Source of the DNA: Cyprinodon diabolis
Lineage: Eukaryota > Chordata > Actinopteri > Cyprinodontiformes > Cyprinodontidae
NCBI GenBank assembly: GCA_030533445.1
Contig: CM060062.1
Span: forward strand, 23,395,329 to 23,459,328
DNA: 64,000 nucleotides
Direction of reading: 5' to 3'
Position 1 is the stretch's first letter; each line of letters opens with the position of its first letter. The position numbers and the translations under genes were made by a program. Shown here in pieces: positions 23,375-38,824 of this stretch. Below the pieces are notes generated by a model. It had not been told where the DNA came from. It saw only the letters and a program-made list of their open reading frames with translations, and searched no databases.

Positions 23375-23600
23375 CCTTTAAAAACATGCCAGTAATCCCG
23401 GGCCCTGGAGGCGCTGAGAGGGTTTTATTATGAGCTTTCTATTCGGAGCACCTTCACATGTCTGCTGCAGACGGCGAGCCGAAAGGAGTTTAAAAAGGGC
23501 TGCAGCCACTGAGATCAAAACCAGAGGGGGCGGGGCTAGTATGGGGCGGAGACTAATATGAGAACAGAGCCAATCGATTGGTCCACATGGCTGTCAATCA
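23375..23600 (-). promoter_or_regulatory. Presumed lmbr1l promoter and 5' UTR
   Basis: GC-richer DNA directly upstream of the lmbr1l start codon. On the plus strand it carries GC boxes at about 23526-23536 (gggggcggggc) and 23544-23550. A 12-bp palindrome at 23570-23581 (ccaatcgattgg) places two CCAAT boxes face to face. There is no convincing TATA box. This composition fits a broad housekeeping-type promoter. The transcription start cannot be fixed from sequence alone. Confidence 0.55.
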
Positions 23601-24425
23601 AACATACCTTCTTCCTCGGTTGTTTTATTACTCGGGGGGTTTAACCTGTGACCCCCGTACAAAATGACTTGTCATTTTGTTATGATAAAATTGCACCCAA
23701 AATGCACATGTAAGTACAAAGACATACATTAAAAGCACTCTTTGAAAAATAAAGATTGAGCTTCTTTAGATGAGAAGGGACTTAAAAATATGGAAAGAAG
23801 AAAAGAAATATACATAAAGTGTGACATGTAGTATTAATATAAAGTTCAGTGTTTTGTTTTTTTTTATTTAAACAGTGGATGTTAGCCTCTGCTTGCAGGC
23901 TGGGATATTATTGTATTCACAGCTTTGAGGGAGAAAAAAAAAAGGTTATAAATCTTTTTGTGTTTTATGTTATGTCCCTGAATCTATTTCCTGATGGAAG
24001 TGGGAAAACACAGCAGTGTCTGGGTGGGTGGTGTCTGTGTGCATCTTTTCTGGACTCCTGCAGCATAAACCAAGTTCAAATCCAGTAAACGGTCTGCTAC
24101 AATCCCCAGTCCTGTCTGCACCACCCATGATAGGTCCTTCCTCTCTCCTGCCATGCATCTCCCAAACCATACTATGGTCTTATAGAAGTTGGTCACCTGC
24201 AGAATTTCTGGACAGAGAAATGGCTCCTCTCTGTCCAGATGCACGGAGAGTGAGGATGCAATGCAAACTGAATAAAAACTTGGAAAGATGCATTGAAAAA
24301 CAGATTACAAAAAAACCAAAAAACTTTCCAGGTCATATTTCAAGAGCTGTGATAACATTCAAATAATATTTAATTCGATTGCAACCTAATCTTTTGTTTT
24401 GGCAAAATGTTTGAATTAAATGCTG

Positions 24426-24690
24426 GTGAAGATTCTCAGTCATCCAGATCATAGTCATTCCAAAAAAAGAAAACTATAAACAATCCACTCGACTTTTTTT
24501 CCAATTTTGAAGACGTTCCCATCCAGGAAGCTTTTTTAATTCAAAATGTCAGGAATACTGTTGAGTATAAAACCTCGAACTCAGTGCTATCCATTGCATT
24601 TTGAATTGAAAAAGCTTCCTGGATGGGAAGCGAAGCGTCTTCAAACCTTGAAACAAAGTCCAGTGGATTGTCTTTAACTTTGTTTTTTTT
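24426..24690. repeat. Interspersed repeat A, copy 2 (inverted pair of arms)
   Basis: The left arm 24428-24553 reads gattctcagtcatccagatc ... gacgttcccatccaggaagc ... ttcaaaatgtcagg. The right arm 24596-24690 reads ttttgaattgaaaaagcttc, ctggatgggaagcgaagcgt and acaaagtccagtggattgtc. The arms are inverted relative to each other and separated by about 40 bp, so the transcript or single strand could fold into a long hairpin. Confidence 0.75.
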
Positions 24691-25447
24691 TTTGGCTTAA
24701 TTAAACAAAAAGTAAGAGCACCCCCTGTCTTTGGTGTTTTCCTAAATTAATTAGATTTATATTTGAAATATCAAAAGTTGTAAAACATGTAAAGATCTTG
24801 AAAGCAGTTTGCATATATTTTGTCAAATATACAACAATCCCAAAATATGTATCACCTGGTAAACACTTGGTGGTGTAGGTATTTTTAAAATATATATATA
24901 TATGCTTCACTTACATCCTTCAGCTTCACTTACATCCATCATGGACCTTTACAATTATAAAGTTGCCACGCCTGTTTGATCCATGCTTTGTTAAGCTGCC
25001 ATACATCGTTGGTTCATGCATTGAACAATAAAAGTTTATGAAAGACAAAGGAGCACCAACTGAGTTCAACTGGTGTGGTTACTGTATAGATGGATACATT
25101 ACTGACTGAAATACATTACTTTATACCTAAATCTATCAATTCTCTATTTTGTGTTCGATTCATGTTAGTGTATATATTTTAATCATTTAAACAATGTTCA
25201 GAGAAAAAAAGTGTCGAAAATAGTGAAACAGATCGGAAAATATTATTATTTTTTCTGGGGGCGATTCCTGTTTCCTTGTTTTTCTCCTTATCACCTGGTG
25301 GCGGTAATGCACTTTTAACTAGTTTGCCAACCGCCATAAACCTTACAAGAAGAAGAGTTCGAAAATGCTACGACCACCCTGCAGTTTCCTTAATGACCCA
25401 CTAGAGGCCACTGCTTCACCATTCAACACCTATAATTTATGCCGTCA

Positions 25448-26838
25448 TAATCGGTCTCCGCCAGTCACGTGACATTTGTTGCTAAGATGCCATTTTAGGT
25501 GGAGAAGGCGTAGTGTAAACAACCGCAGCATAGTTAAACGAAGGACTAAAGGATTGAGTTTGTTTCTCTGACTATATGGAAAAAGTAAGCAGAATGCGTA
25601 ATTACCGTACCGGCAAAAACTTAATAACGAGGCCAGGGACCGTTACTTGTCGAAACTGTCGGATATTAACGGCATAGATCCTTATGATCTCCGCAGCAAA
25701 GACTGGAGCTCCGACGTCACTTCACTGCCTCCGACCTCATCAGTGGACACAACAAACTACCTAGTGTTTGGCGTCAGTGCCTACACTTGCGAGGAATTCA
25801 AAGCATATAAGTCACTGGAAGCACACGGACAGTTCACAAATGGCTCCTTATTTGCCTGAGAGGGAACAAATTATAGCAGGCCACCTGCTATAATTTGTTC
25901 CCCCCTTGTAACTTTAAGAAATAAAGGTCCATCACCTCCAAAGTTTCAGGGGTTAGTTGTCATCATAAAAGATGTTTATAAGCCAAAAATGAAAAAGCTG
26001 GGGCCTTTTTTGCCGGATTTAGACAGGGGGAGCAGATTATAGCAGGTTTTATTCCATCCCATATCGCCAGTGTGACAATATGGGATGAAATAAAACAGCT
26101 GATGTTAGAAGACAAACTGTTTATAAAGGATAGTACAGCATAGATAAATTGTACGTTACTATAAACACAAATATAGATTTAAGTACTAAATTTCAACCAG
26201 GAAAAAATTATTTTCCTTCTGCATATAGTCTTTAATGATTACACGTGCACTCCATTTTCTATTTCATTTTTATTACAAGTATATGGTTTACAACAGTTTT
26301 CAATGGGATGAGAACATTTGGACACTGTGAAACAATGAGAGATTTTTTTAAGGCACGTATGGAAAAGAACAAGGATCTGTTTGCTTTCAGAGGAAGGAGT
26401 AGACACTGCTGTCAGCGACCAGCTTTCGAGCAAACGTTTGTGTTTTATTATTAGTTTTAAATCAATATCACTGGCGATATTCTGCTATAACATGTGAAGT
26501 AAAGAATAAAACAGTAAAGCTCAACTTTCATACACGTAAAACCTTTCAAATTTCAAGTTCTGCACGTTGGAATTGAAGCGGAGTTAACTCGCGTTATTCT
26601 TCCTACTCCGTGCGCGCTCCCGACGAGGGGATACAAATTTTCGCAGGGATAACTACCTTGGCACGACACCAGGACTGGCAGCCTCTCACACAACACGATC
26701 GTGTCATTTCTGGTAAATAATTGTGCCGAAAGAACAGCCGCGTGTGGGTTATCTCGACTTTCCACCTAATATGGTGGTTTTCCCACGATGCACCGCGCCT
26801 GAGGTAAACAATTGACGTCACCTGGCGGAGACCGATTA
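25448..26838. mobile_element. 1.39-kb element with terminal inverted repeats between lmbr1l and wdr13
   Basis: The left end taatcggtctccgcca and the right end tggcggagaccgatta are inverted repeats; the similarity continues inwards (gtcacgtgac against gtgacgtca; ttaggtggagaagg against rc of tttccacctaa). The outermost TA on both sides could be a TA target duplication. Inside are an ORF fragment (25602-25859), a perfect 19-bp hairpin (25862-25902), a second near-perfect hairpin (26047-26095) and another 12-bp inverted pair (26061-26072 with 26469-26480). I cannot assign a superfamily. Confidence 0.65.
25602..25859 (+). pseudogene. ORF fragment of a repeat-associated fish protein
   Basis: Open from 25602 to TGA at 25857-25859 (85 codons) with no usable ATG. 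Blocks ARDRYLSKLSDINGIDPYDL, NYLVFGVSAYTCEEFKAYKS and LEAHGQFTNG resemble the N-terminal segment of a large family of uncharacterised, highly repeated proteins in fish and cnidarian genomes, some of which carry a YqaJ-like recombinase domain downstream. That resemblance is from memory and not checked. No such domain follows here; the frame ends two bases before a perfect hairpin. Probably a transposon-encoded protein remnant, not a host gene. Confidence 0.5.
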
Positions 26839-27099
26839 GGCGAAAAGTACCATTTTATATTCTTCGCATTTTAAACACCCAATATGGTACGAGACGACAA
26901 TCTTGGAAAATAATGTTTTTTAAGTATTTTCTAAACCACGTCAATCCATGCATGCAAATATCAGAATCATTTTAATGGAATTGTGCTTGTAGATACACTG
27001 GTTTTAAAAGTAGTATTTACAAACTTTAATCAAACTGTCGACGGTAAATCATCAAAAAATAAACAATGAATTGTATGCTTTCACCAGGATACAGAAGGA

Positions 27100-27182
27100 T
27101 CCGCACGAAGTTGGTGAGTCGGCTGGTCAGAGCTGTCACGTGACCTGACAGGAACCGCAGCGATGGAGAAAAGCTAAGGAAG
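27100..27182 (+). promoter_or_regulatory. Presumed wdr13 promoter and 5' non-coding exon
   Basis: A small GC-richer island containing GTCACGTGAC at 27135-27144, followed by cctgacaggaaccgcagcg and the donor-like junction aaggaag|gtgagacg at 27182/27183. This suggests a non-coding first exon spliced over 2.1 kb to the exon that starts at 29326. The short ATG here (27163, atggagaaaagctaa) encodes only four residues before its stop and would be a minimal upstream ORF. The transcription start is unknown. Confidence 0.5.
27135..27144. promoter_or_regulatory. GTCACGTGAC palindrome (E-box / CLEAR-type site)
   Basis: A perfect 10-bp palindrome identical to the consensus reported for TFEB/TFE3 (CLEAR) and closely related to USF sites. 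It lies 40-50 bp upstream of the putative first wdr13 donor site. Identical palindromes occur at 17016-17025 and 25464-25473. Confidence 0.5.
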
Positions 27183-27369
27183 GTGAGACGTTAATTATTA
27201 TATTTTATCCCATATCTTTAGTATTTCGCTGCGGTATGGCACTCATTTTTTGCACATCGTTCTTGAATAGTGTAATTTATCATTTGGTGTCAATAACCTC
27301 CCAATAAGTCATTTTTTACTAGTGTGGCAGTGCTAAAGTTGTTGTAGCTTCTTTGCTAGATGCTAACTG

Positions 27370-27398
27370 ATGCTAGTTAGCATTTAGCTAACTAGCAT
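27370..27398. repeat. Perfect 12-bp inverted repeat in wdr13 intron 1
   Basis: ATGCTAGTTAGC, spacer attta, then GCTAACTAGCAT. It is surrounded by further gctaac/gttagc words (27361-27410), a simple low-complexity pattern common near fish promoters. No function is inferred. Confidence 0.8.
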
Positions 27399-28726
27399 TA
27401 GCTTTGCTGCTGTCAAGATGCTCTGCTGTTGTGGTTGTTTCTGGAAAAATAGCAAAGTCATATTATTTACTTTACTTCGACTTTTTAAATGACGGTTTTG
27501 TTATTTTTTTATGTCAGACGAACAGTAAAACATAAAGTCCAATATAATCGTTCTTTCTTGCAGCTGCATTATCGCCTGATTCAACTATTATTAGCTGTAT
27601 TAGCACTTTTCCTTTTTTCAGAGAAGTTGAACGTCAATATAACAGTATTAGTTTTATCAAAATGGAAGGAAAAAAAAGTTAGAATGATTCAGAATCCATG
27701 TTTATAAATTAAAGAAACAGGACGAGAGGAGTTGAAATTTTGGGTTAGTCTAATTTGTCTTTAGAAATCGTACATTGTTTTTGAATTGATCAAATTGTTA
27801 GAAGTTGTGACCTAAAATCACATTGCCATGAGAATATTAATAACAGATGTTTTTTGATTGCTTGTGACAGTTTCTCAGTTTAACAATAAAGACACATCAG
27901 GAAAAAAAATCCACTTAACATTTGTTGTTGGATAAAAGTATTTAGCTGTTTACTCCAGTTAAATAAACGGAGATCAATGGATTTCACTCAGCTGGCACTT
28001 TATTTTTATCTTTGCAAAGAGAGAACAGTTCATCATATGGCCATTATTGCACAGTAATCAGCCCTGTTCGGCGGTGTTTGTTCCACCACACTTACAATAA
28101 CGGAAAGTTGTCAGAGTCAAAACAAATTACAGACACTTTGATTAAAAGGTAACATTTTATGAATAAACCCTGAGAAAGAATCTGGTTTGTTATGGAAAGG
28201 TGGTAAGTCTTGTCTACAAACACAGTCACGCAGTGGAATTGTGTGGCCTCTCAGGTGAAACAGGCTGGGTGAAAACTTTTATAGTGAGTAAATAGCATAA
28301 AATAATATATGAAATAAGATAAACTAAATTTTCTGACCACACGTTATTTTAAACAAATGAATAAATATTAAAGTAAAATTCTGAAAAGCTGGTTAAAATA
28401 GTTTCCTATAGAAAAACATGTGATGGATCTTTAAATCAGTAAGAGTATGTCATTTCAGTGTTTTTCTTGAAGCAAGGGAAGTGTGTTTGTTTTACTACAC
28501 TCTTAAGGAAGGTAATTGAAGGTGCTTTAGTATGCAGTTATTTTGTGCTTTTATTAAATTCTAGAAGAAAAGCGATCTTAAAGGGGAAATTAATTTAGAA
28601 TGTAAAATAAATCAATTTGAGAGAACATGTTTTCACACTATCAACAAAAACTATTATATGAGACCTCAACAATGATTTGAGAGAAAACACTTTGTGAAAG
28701 AACAAAGAAAATATAAATTCACATTT

Positions 28727-28754
28727 AGAGAGAGAGAGAGAGAGAGAGAGAGAG
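28727..28754. repeat. (GA)n microsatellite
   Basis: Fourteen GA dinucleotides in wdr13 intron 1. Confidence 0.95.
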
Positions 28755-29084
28755 CTATATTTTGGAGAGAAAAGGTTTTCTGATTGCAAAACAAACAACA
28801 AAAAAAACCTTTGAGAGTAAAAATTTAGCTTTTTTTCCCCATGGAAATATTTTTCTAAATGTTTTTTTTATTCTATGACTGCTAAGAGTTTTTGTTTAGT
28901 TTAAAATAAAATCAGTTTTTGCTTTTTGTGTATAAAAAATTGTGCTCTCCAATATATATTTATTTTACTTTCAAAATTATTTTCCCATTTGATATCTCTT
29001 GTTTATTTTGAATTTAATAAAAACTCAAAAATAACTCCATACTTTAGGAAGAGTTTAAGATAAAACATTTCAAATTATATAAAT

Positions 29085-29265
29085 AAATAAATAGCAATGC
29101 ATTTCAATAATGAATAAAAAATCAAAAGAAATTACCTTGTGTAATAATTGAAAAATATTGAGCGCACATTGGAGAAATTTACCTCTGCATTTTACCCACG
29201 CTCAAACTCAGAACCTCAGGATACCAAGCTCTATGCCCTAACCACTAAGCTGCCACTCCCTACTT
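29085..29265 (-). repeat. tRNA-derived SINE in wdr13 intron 1
   Basis: Read on the minus strand it begins gggagtggcagcttagtggt tagggcat and continues ggttctgagtttgagcg. These look like pol III A-box (tagtggttagg) and B-box (ggttctgagtttga) remnants at the spacing of a tRNA-derived SINE head. It continues through gggtaaaatgcagaggtaaa to a tail resembling ttctccaatgtgcgctcaat. It is not a functional tRNA: the cloverleaf and CCA-side stem are not closed. Confidence 0.6.
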
Positions 29266-29372
29266 GTTGCGTCCATGTGAGCTTTGTGCTCTTTATCTGT
29301 TTAAAGTAAGCTTTTCTTTTTCCAGGACTCTGCCCTGGCAGTGGCTTCATCTCCACCCACCGTGCTTGTGGA

Positions 29373-35922
<6,550 letters not shown>

Positions 35923-36500
35923 TTCCATCCACTACATGTAAAAAAAAAAAAAAATCTTCCTGCTGTTTAACCGTCCAGTTCCAATGTGTAGGTTTTCACT
36001 GGAAAAACAAACAGAAGTGCAATCGAGTAGAACATTTTCCTGTGTCGGTGATGAAGATGTCGTAGAAATTCGTAGGGTGGGGAGGTGGGCAGTGTGTGCA
36101 TGTCAGCCCTCCCACAGCTGCAACTGGGAGGCGGCTTTACTACCATGCATGCGTCATGGCTCACCTCCAGCTCGCCTGGCTGTGGTTGAATTCGTGAACG
36201 GGGTGCCATGTAATCTTCCTGAAAAAACAACACTTTGGATCACACTAATGTTCCCTCTGGCATAGCTATAGTTCACTATTTATGTAACTGTTATTTAAGC
36301 AGTGTAATCAGCTGTTTTTTTTCTGTGGTTTTCAGTTGCCTGTATGCCTTTCAGAATATGTGCATGAAGTTAAAATCACAATCTGATCAAGATTACGGTG
36401 TGTTTATTAATGTGTTTGTACCGATTTGTATGTTTGTGGTCTGTTTACGCTGGTTGCTGATTCAGATAATTTATTTAAACAATAAATGGCTGCATTGCGA
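35923..36500 (+). other. wdr13 3' UTR with polyadenylation signal
   Basis: Follows the wdr13 stop codon. The first canonical AATAAA in good context is at 36481-36486 (aacaataaatggctgc), giving a 3' UTR of about 580 bp. Cleavage would be expected around 36500-36515. Confidence 0.6.
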
Positions 36501-37879
36501 CTCATCTTTGTGAAATATTTTTGACTGGTTCAAAAATGTGATTGCTGATATCAGAACGGGTGATGTTGAATGTGGTTTATTTAAAGATCTGAAAATATTT
36601 CTAATGGTACAGCTCTTACAGTAGAAGCTCTTACAATCAGCTGGTGATTCAAATTAGCCCTAAGCCAGTAGCTAAGATTAAAGGTATTGTGAAGGATTTT
36701 TGCAAATTTTGGAAAAGACCCACCCTCTCCACTTTAAAAAACAATGCACATGCGCATCCCTGTAGCCGTTTATTAAATCCGTGCGAGAACGTGCATGAGC
36801 CCATTTCTCCTTGTGCACGCTCTGTGGGGCAAGTTGCTGTTTGCATCGCTCATACAAGCTTACTTTACAAAAAAATTTGCAATTTTGCCACTTTGTCAGA
36901 CTTGCCACTAGTAAGTGAAAATGGGGACGAGCACGTAAGACGGCCTTACATAAACATATCACCGGAATGATTGAAGATTAGGAGGGCCACTTATTTGATC
37001 CACCCGAAAAAAACATCCTCCACTATACTTTTACACTTCATAGTGCAGAGCAACAATAAAACAAACTTACCACTGTCCAGACCTGGGGTAGTGACTTGGA
37101 TACACAGAATAAAGATGCAGCTAACTGATTATTTGCATCTGTGATGAGTCAAAAGAGCAATGACTTGGATGTGTATTTTTTTAACCTTAATAAAATTTAG
37201 CTGTCAGTCAAAACAAAAGGATTTTAACTTCCCTAAAAGAATCTGAAACATCTTGATTATGTGATCACTGGAATATTCAACTACTTTATTTGGACTATAA
37301 AGACTTAAAACTTACTATAAATAGACCCAACAGAGCTGTAGAAAAGGAAAACATTTTGCTTTTAAAATGTCAAACCTTTTACCTTTTTAAATAATTTCTG
37401 TCTAGAGGTGCTCCAGTGTAATCTCTGGGCATCAAATTGAGTTTCTTTTAAACGTGTTACACTTATTTACGATGCGTTCAAAATATGCAATACACGTTTT
37501 CTTCAAGTTCAAACTCTTGGTTATTCACACTTAAACATTTATTGTATTTTATTATTCAGATATGTTAACTTTTTCAGGTATGTTACTTACTGAGGCGACT
37601 ATTGATTTATAAAAAATAATTATTGCTAGCCATGGTGATTCTAGATTCAATTTGCCAGGGCACAGTTGGAGCCTGTGATTTTGCATGGGGGTACAGAAGA
37701 AAAATAACAAGCACAAACACACACAAAAAGACCAAAAGTGCATAGTTTGATATATTAAGTGAACCACAAAGCCAAGGATTAAACACTATTGCCATAACAT
37801 ACTTTGATCCTATTATGGTATGACTGAAGCTTAAAGCTGACTGTAATTTTGTAAATAATGGTTAAATTGTCTAGGCAAA

Positions 37880-38165
37880 ATATTGGTCTAAAGGAAAAAT
37901 CAGTAACAGTCTCTTCTGTCATTGCATATCATGGGAAATTGATGTAAAATGTAAAAATATTCTTAAAATAAGAGCCTTTGCACTTACTTTCAGGAGGTAA
38001 ATAAGATAATCTGCCAAAGGAATTAGTATTTCTGCTCTAAAGATCAGATAATTAGGTATTATGCACTTGAAATAATAAAGTAGAGATATTTTTTGTAATT
38101 TTTAACTTAAATCTTATTCCATCTGCAAATTGGCTCACCTCCTTAAATCAAGGGAAAATACATTT
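37880..38165. repeat. Interspersed repeat B, copy 1
   Basis: Shares ordered blocks with 47480-47755: ataagataatctgccaaagg / gagatagtttgccaatggaa, then cagataattaggtattatgc / agataattagataatgtgta, then cttgaaataata / ctgaaataaggc, and ccatctgcaaattggctcac / ccattagcaaagtgtttgtt. Both copies are AT-rich and non-coding. Probably an old MITE family. Confidence 0.6.
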
Positions 38166-38339
38166 TTGCTGTGTCTTTTAGGAACAGGCACCAAGGACCA
38201 GGTCTACAGGGGCACTGGCCCCTGTGGGCCCCCGTCTAGACCTGCTCATGATTGCTTGATCAGTTAATTATTAAAACAATGGATAGCTGCAGCAATAGCT
38301 TTAACTATCTTCAGTTTCCAAAAACCCCTCACTCATCTT

Positions 38340-38740
38340 AAATCGATTAAATTCCGTTTATTTATATTGCGCCAATTCACAACATGTCATCTTAAGGCGC
38401 TTTACAGAGACGAACCCCATAATGATTGCCAATTATTAATGTATCCCACGTTGTTTTCATGACACCACCTAGACAACCAGCAGTTGAATGACGACATGCG
38501 GCTAAACATGTCATCACTGGTCAGATCAGGGAGGGGGGCAGAGAAAAATACAGAGTCCAAAATTGTTTAGGCAAACTTACACACTAAAGCAACACTAATT
38601 TTAGTGACCTCCAATCTGTGTAACCGGGTGTCATTACCACTAGTGTGAATAACAATCTTACTGTACTGAGCACAGGTGTCAGCAAACTGCAGCTCTATGT
38701 TTCTCTTCAGCCTCACACAATTTACTTTTGATAACTTTGT
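38340..38740 (-). mobile_element. Retroelement relic: SGNH-esterase-like fragment plus LINE-type 3' tail
   Basis: On the minus strand, 38740-38567 encodes a fragment with ADTCAQYSKIVIHTSGNDTR and LEVTKI. This resembles the GxND region of the SGNH hydrolase domain found in ORF1 of CR1/L2-type LINEs of fish. It is followed downstream (38540-38345) by a tail whose plus strand reads tttatttatattgcgccaat and tcttaaggcgctttaca. That is the reverse of the usual aaagcgcc ... ttggcgctatataaataaa tail of teleost repeats. The reverse transcriptase is missing between the two, so the copy is internally deleted or composite. Confidence 0.55.
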
Positions 38741-38782
38741 CCAAAAATGGGATAGCAACAAGCAATTACTACACAAAAAAGT

Positions 38783-38824
38783 ATATCCCATGTGCTGTTC
38801 ACAAGCGAACAGCACATGGGATAT
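38783..38824. repeat. Perfect 18-bp inverted repeat (hairpin, 6-nt loop)
   Basis: Left arm atatcccatgtgctgttc at 38783-38800, loop acaagc, right arm gaacagcacatgggatat at 38807-38824. All 18 positions pair. It lies directly upstream, in minus-strand sense, of the esterase-like fragment. The rest of the surrounding relic is decayed, so the perfect match is notable. Confidence 0.9.

Noticed and set aside
23651..23680. 10-bp inverted repeat ACAAAATGAC-tt-GTCATTTTGT upstream of lmbr1l
   Set aside because: Short and AT-rich; several such repeats are expected in a window of this size, so it was not reported as a regulatory site.
23984..24244. 86-codon minus-strand frame between lmbr1l and wdr13
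   Set aside because: I looked for LINE or host motifs and found none I could name; left as unassigned intergenic sequence.
29085..29265. Possible tRNA gene on the minus strand
   Set aside because: A- and B-box-like words are present, but the cloverleaf stems do not close and the sequence continues into a SINE body and tail.
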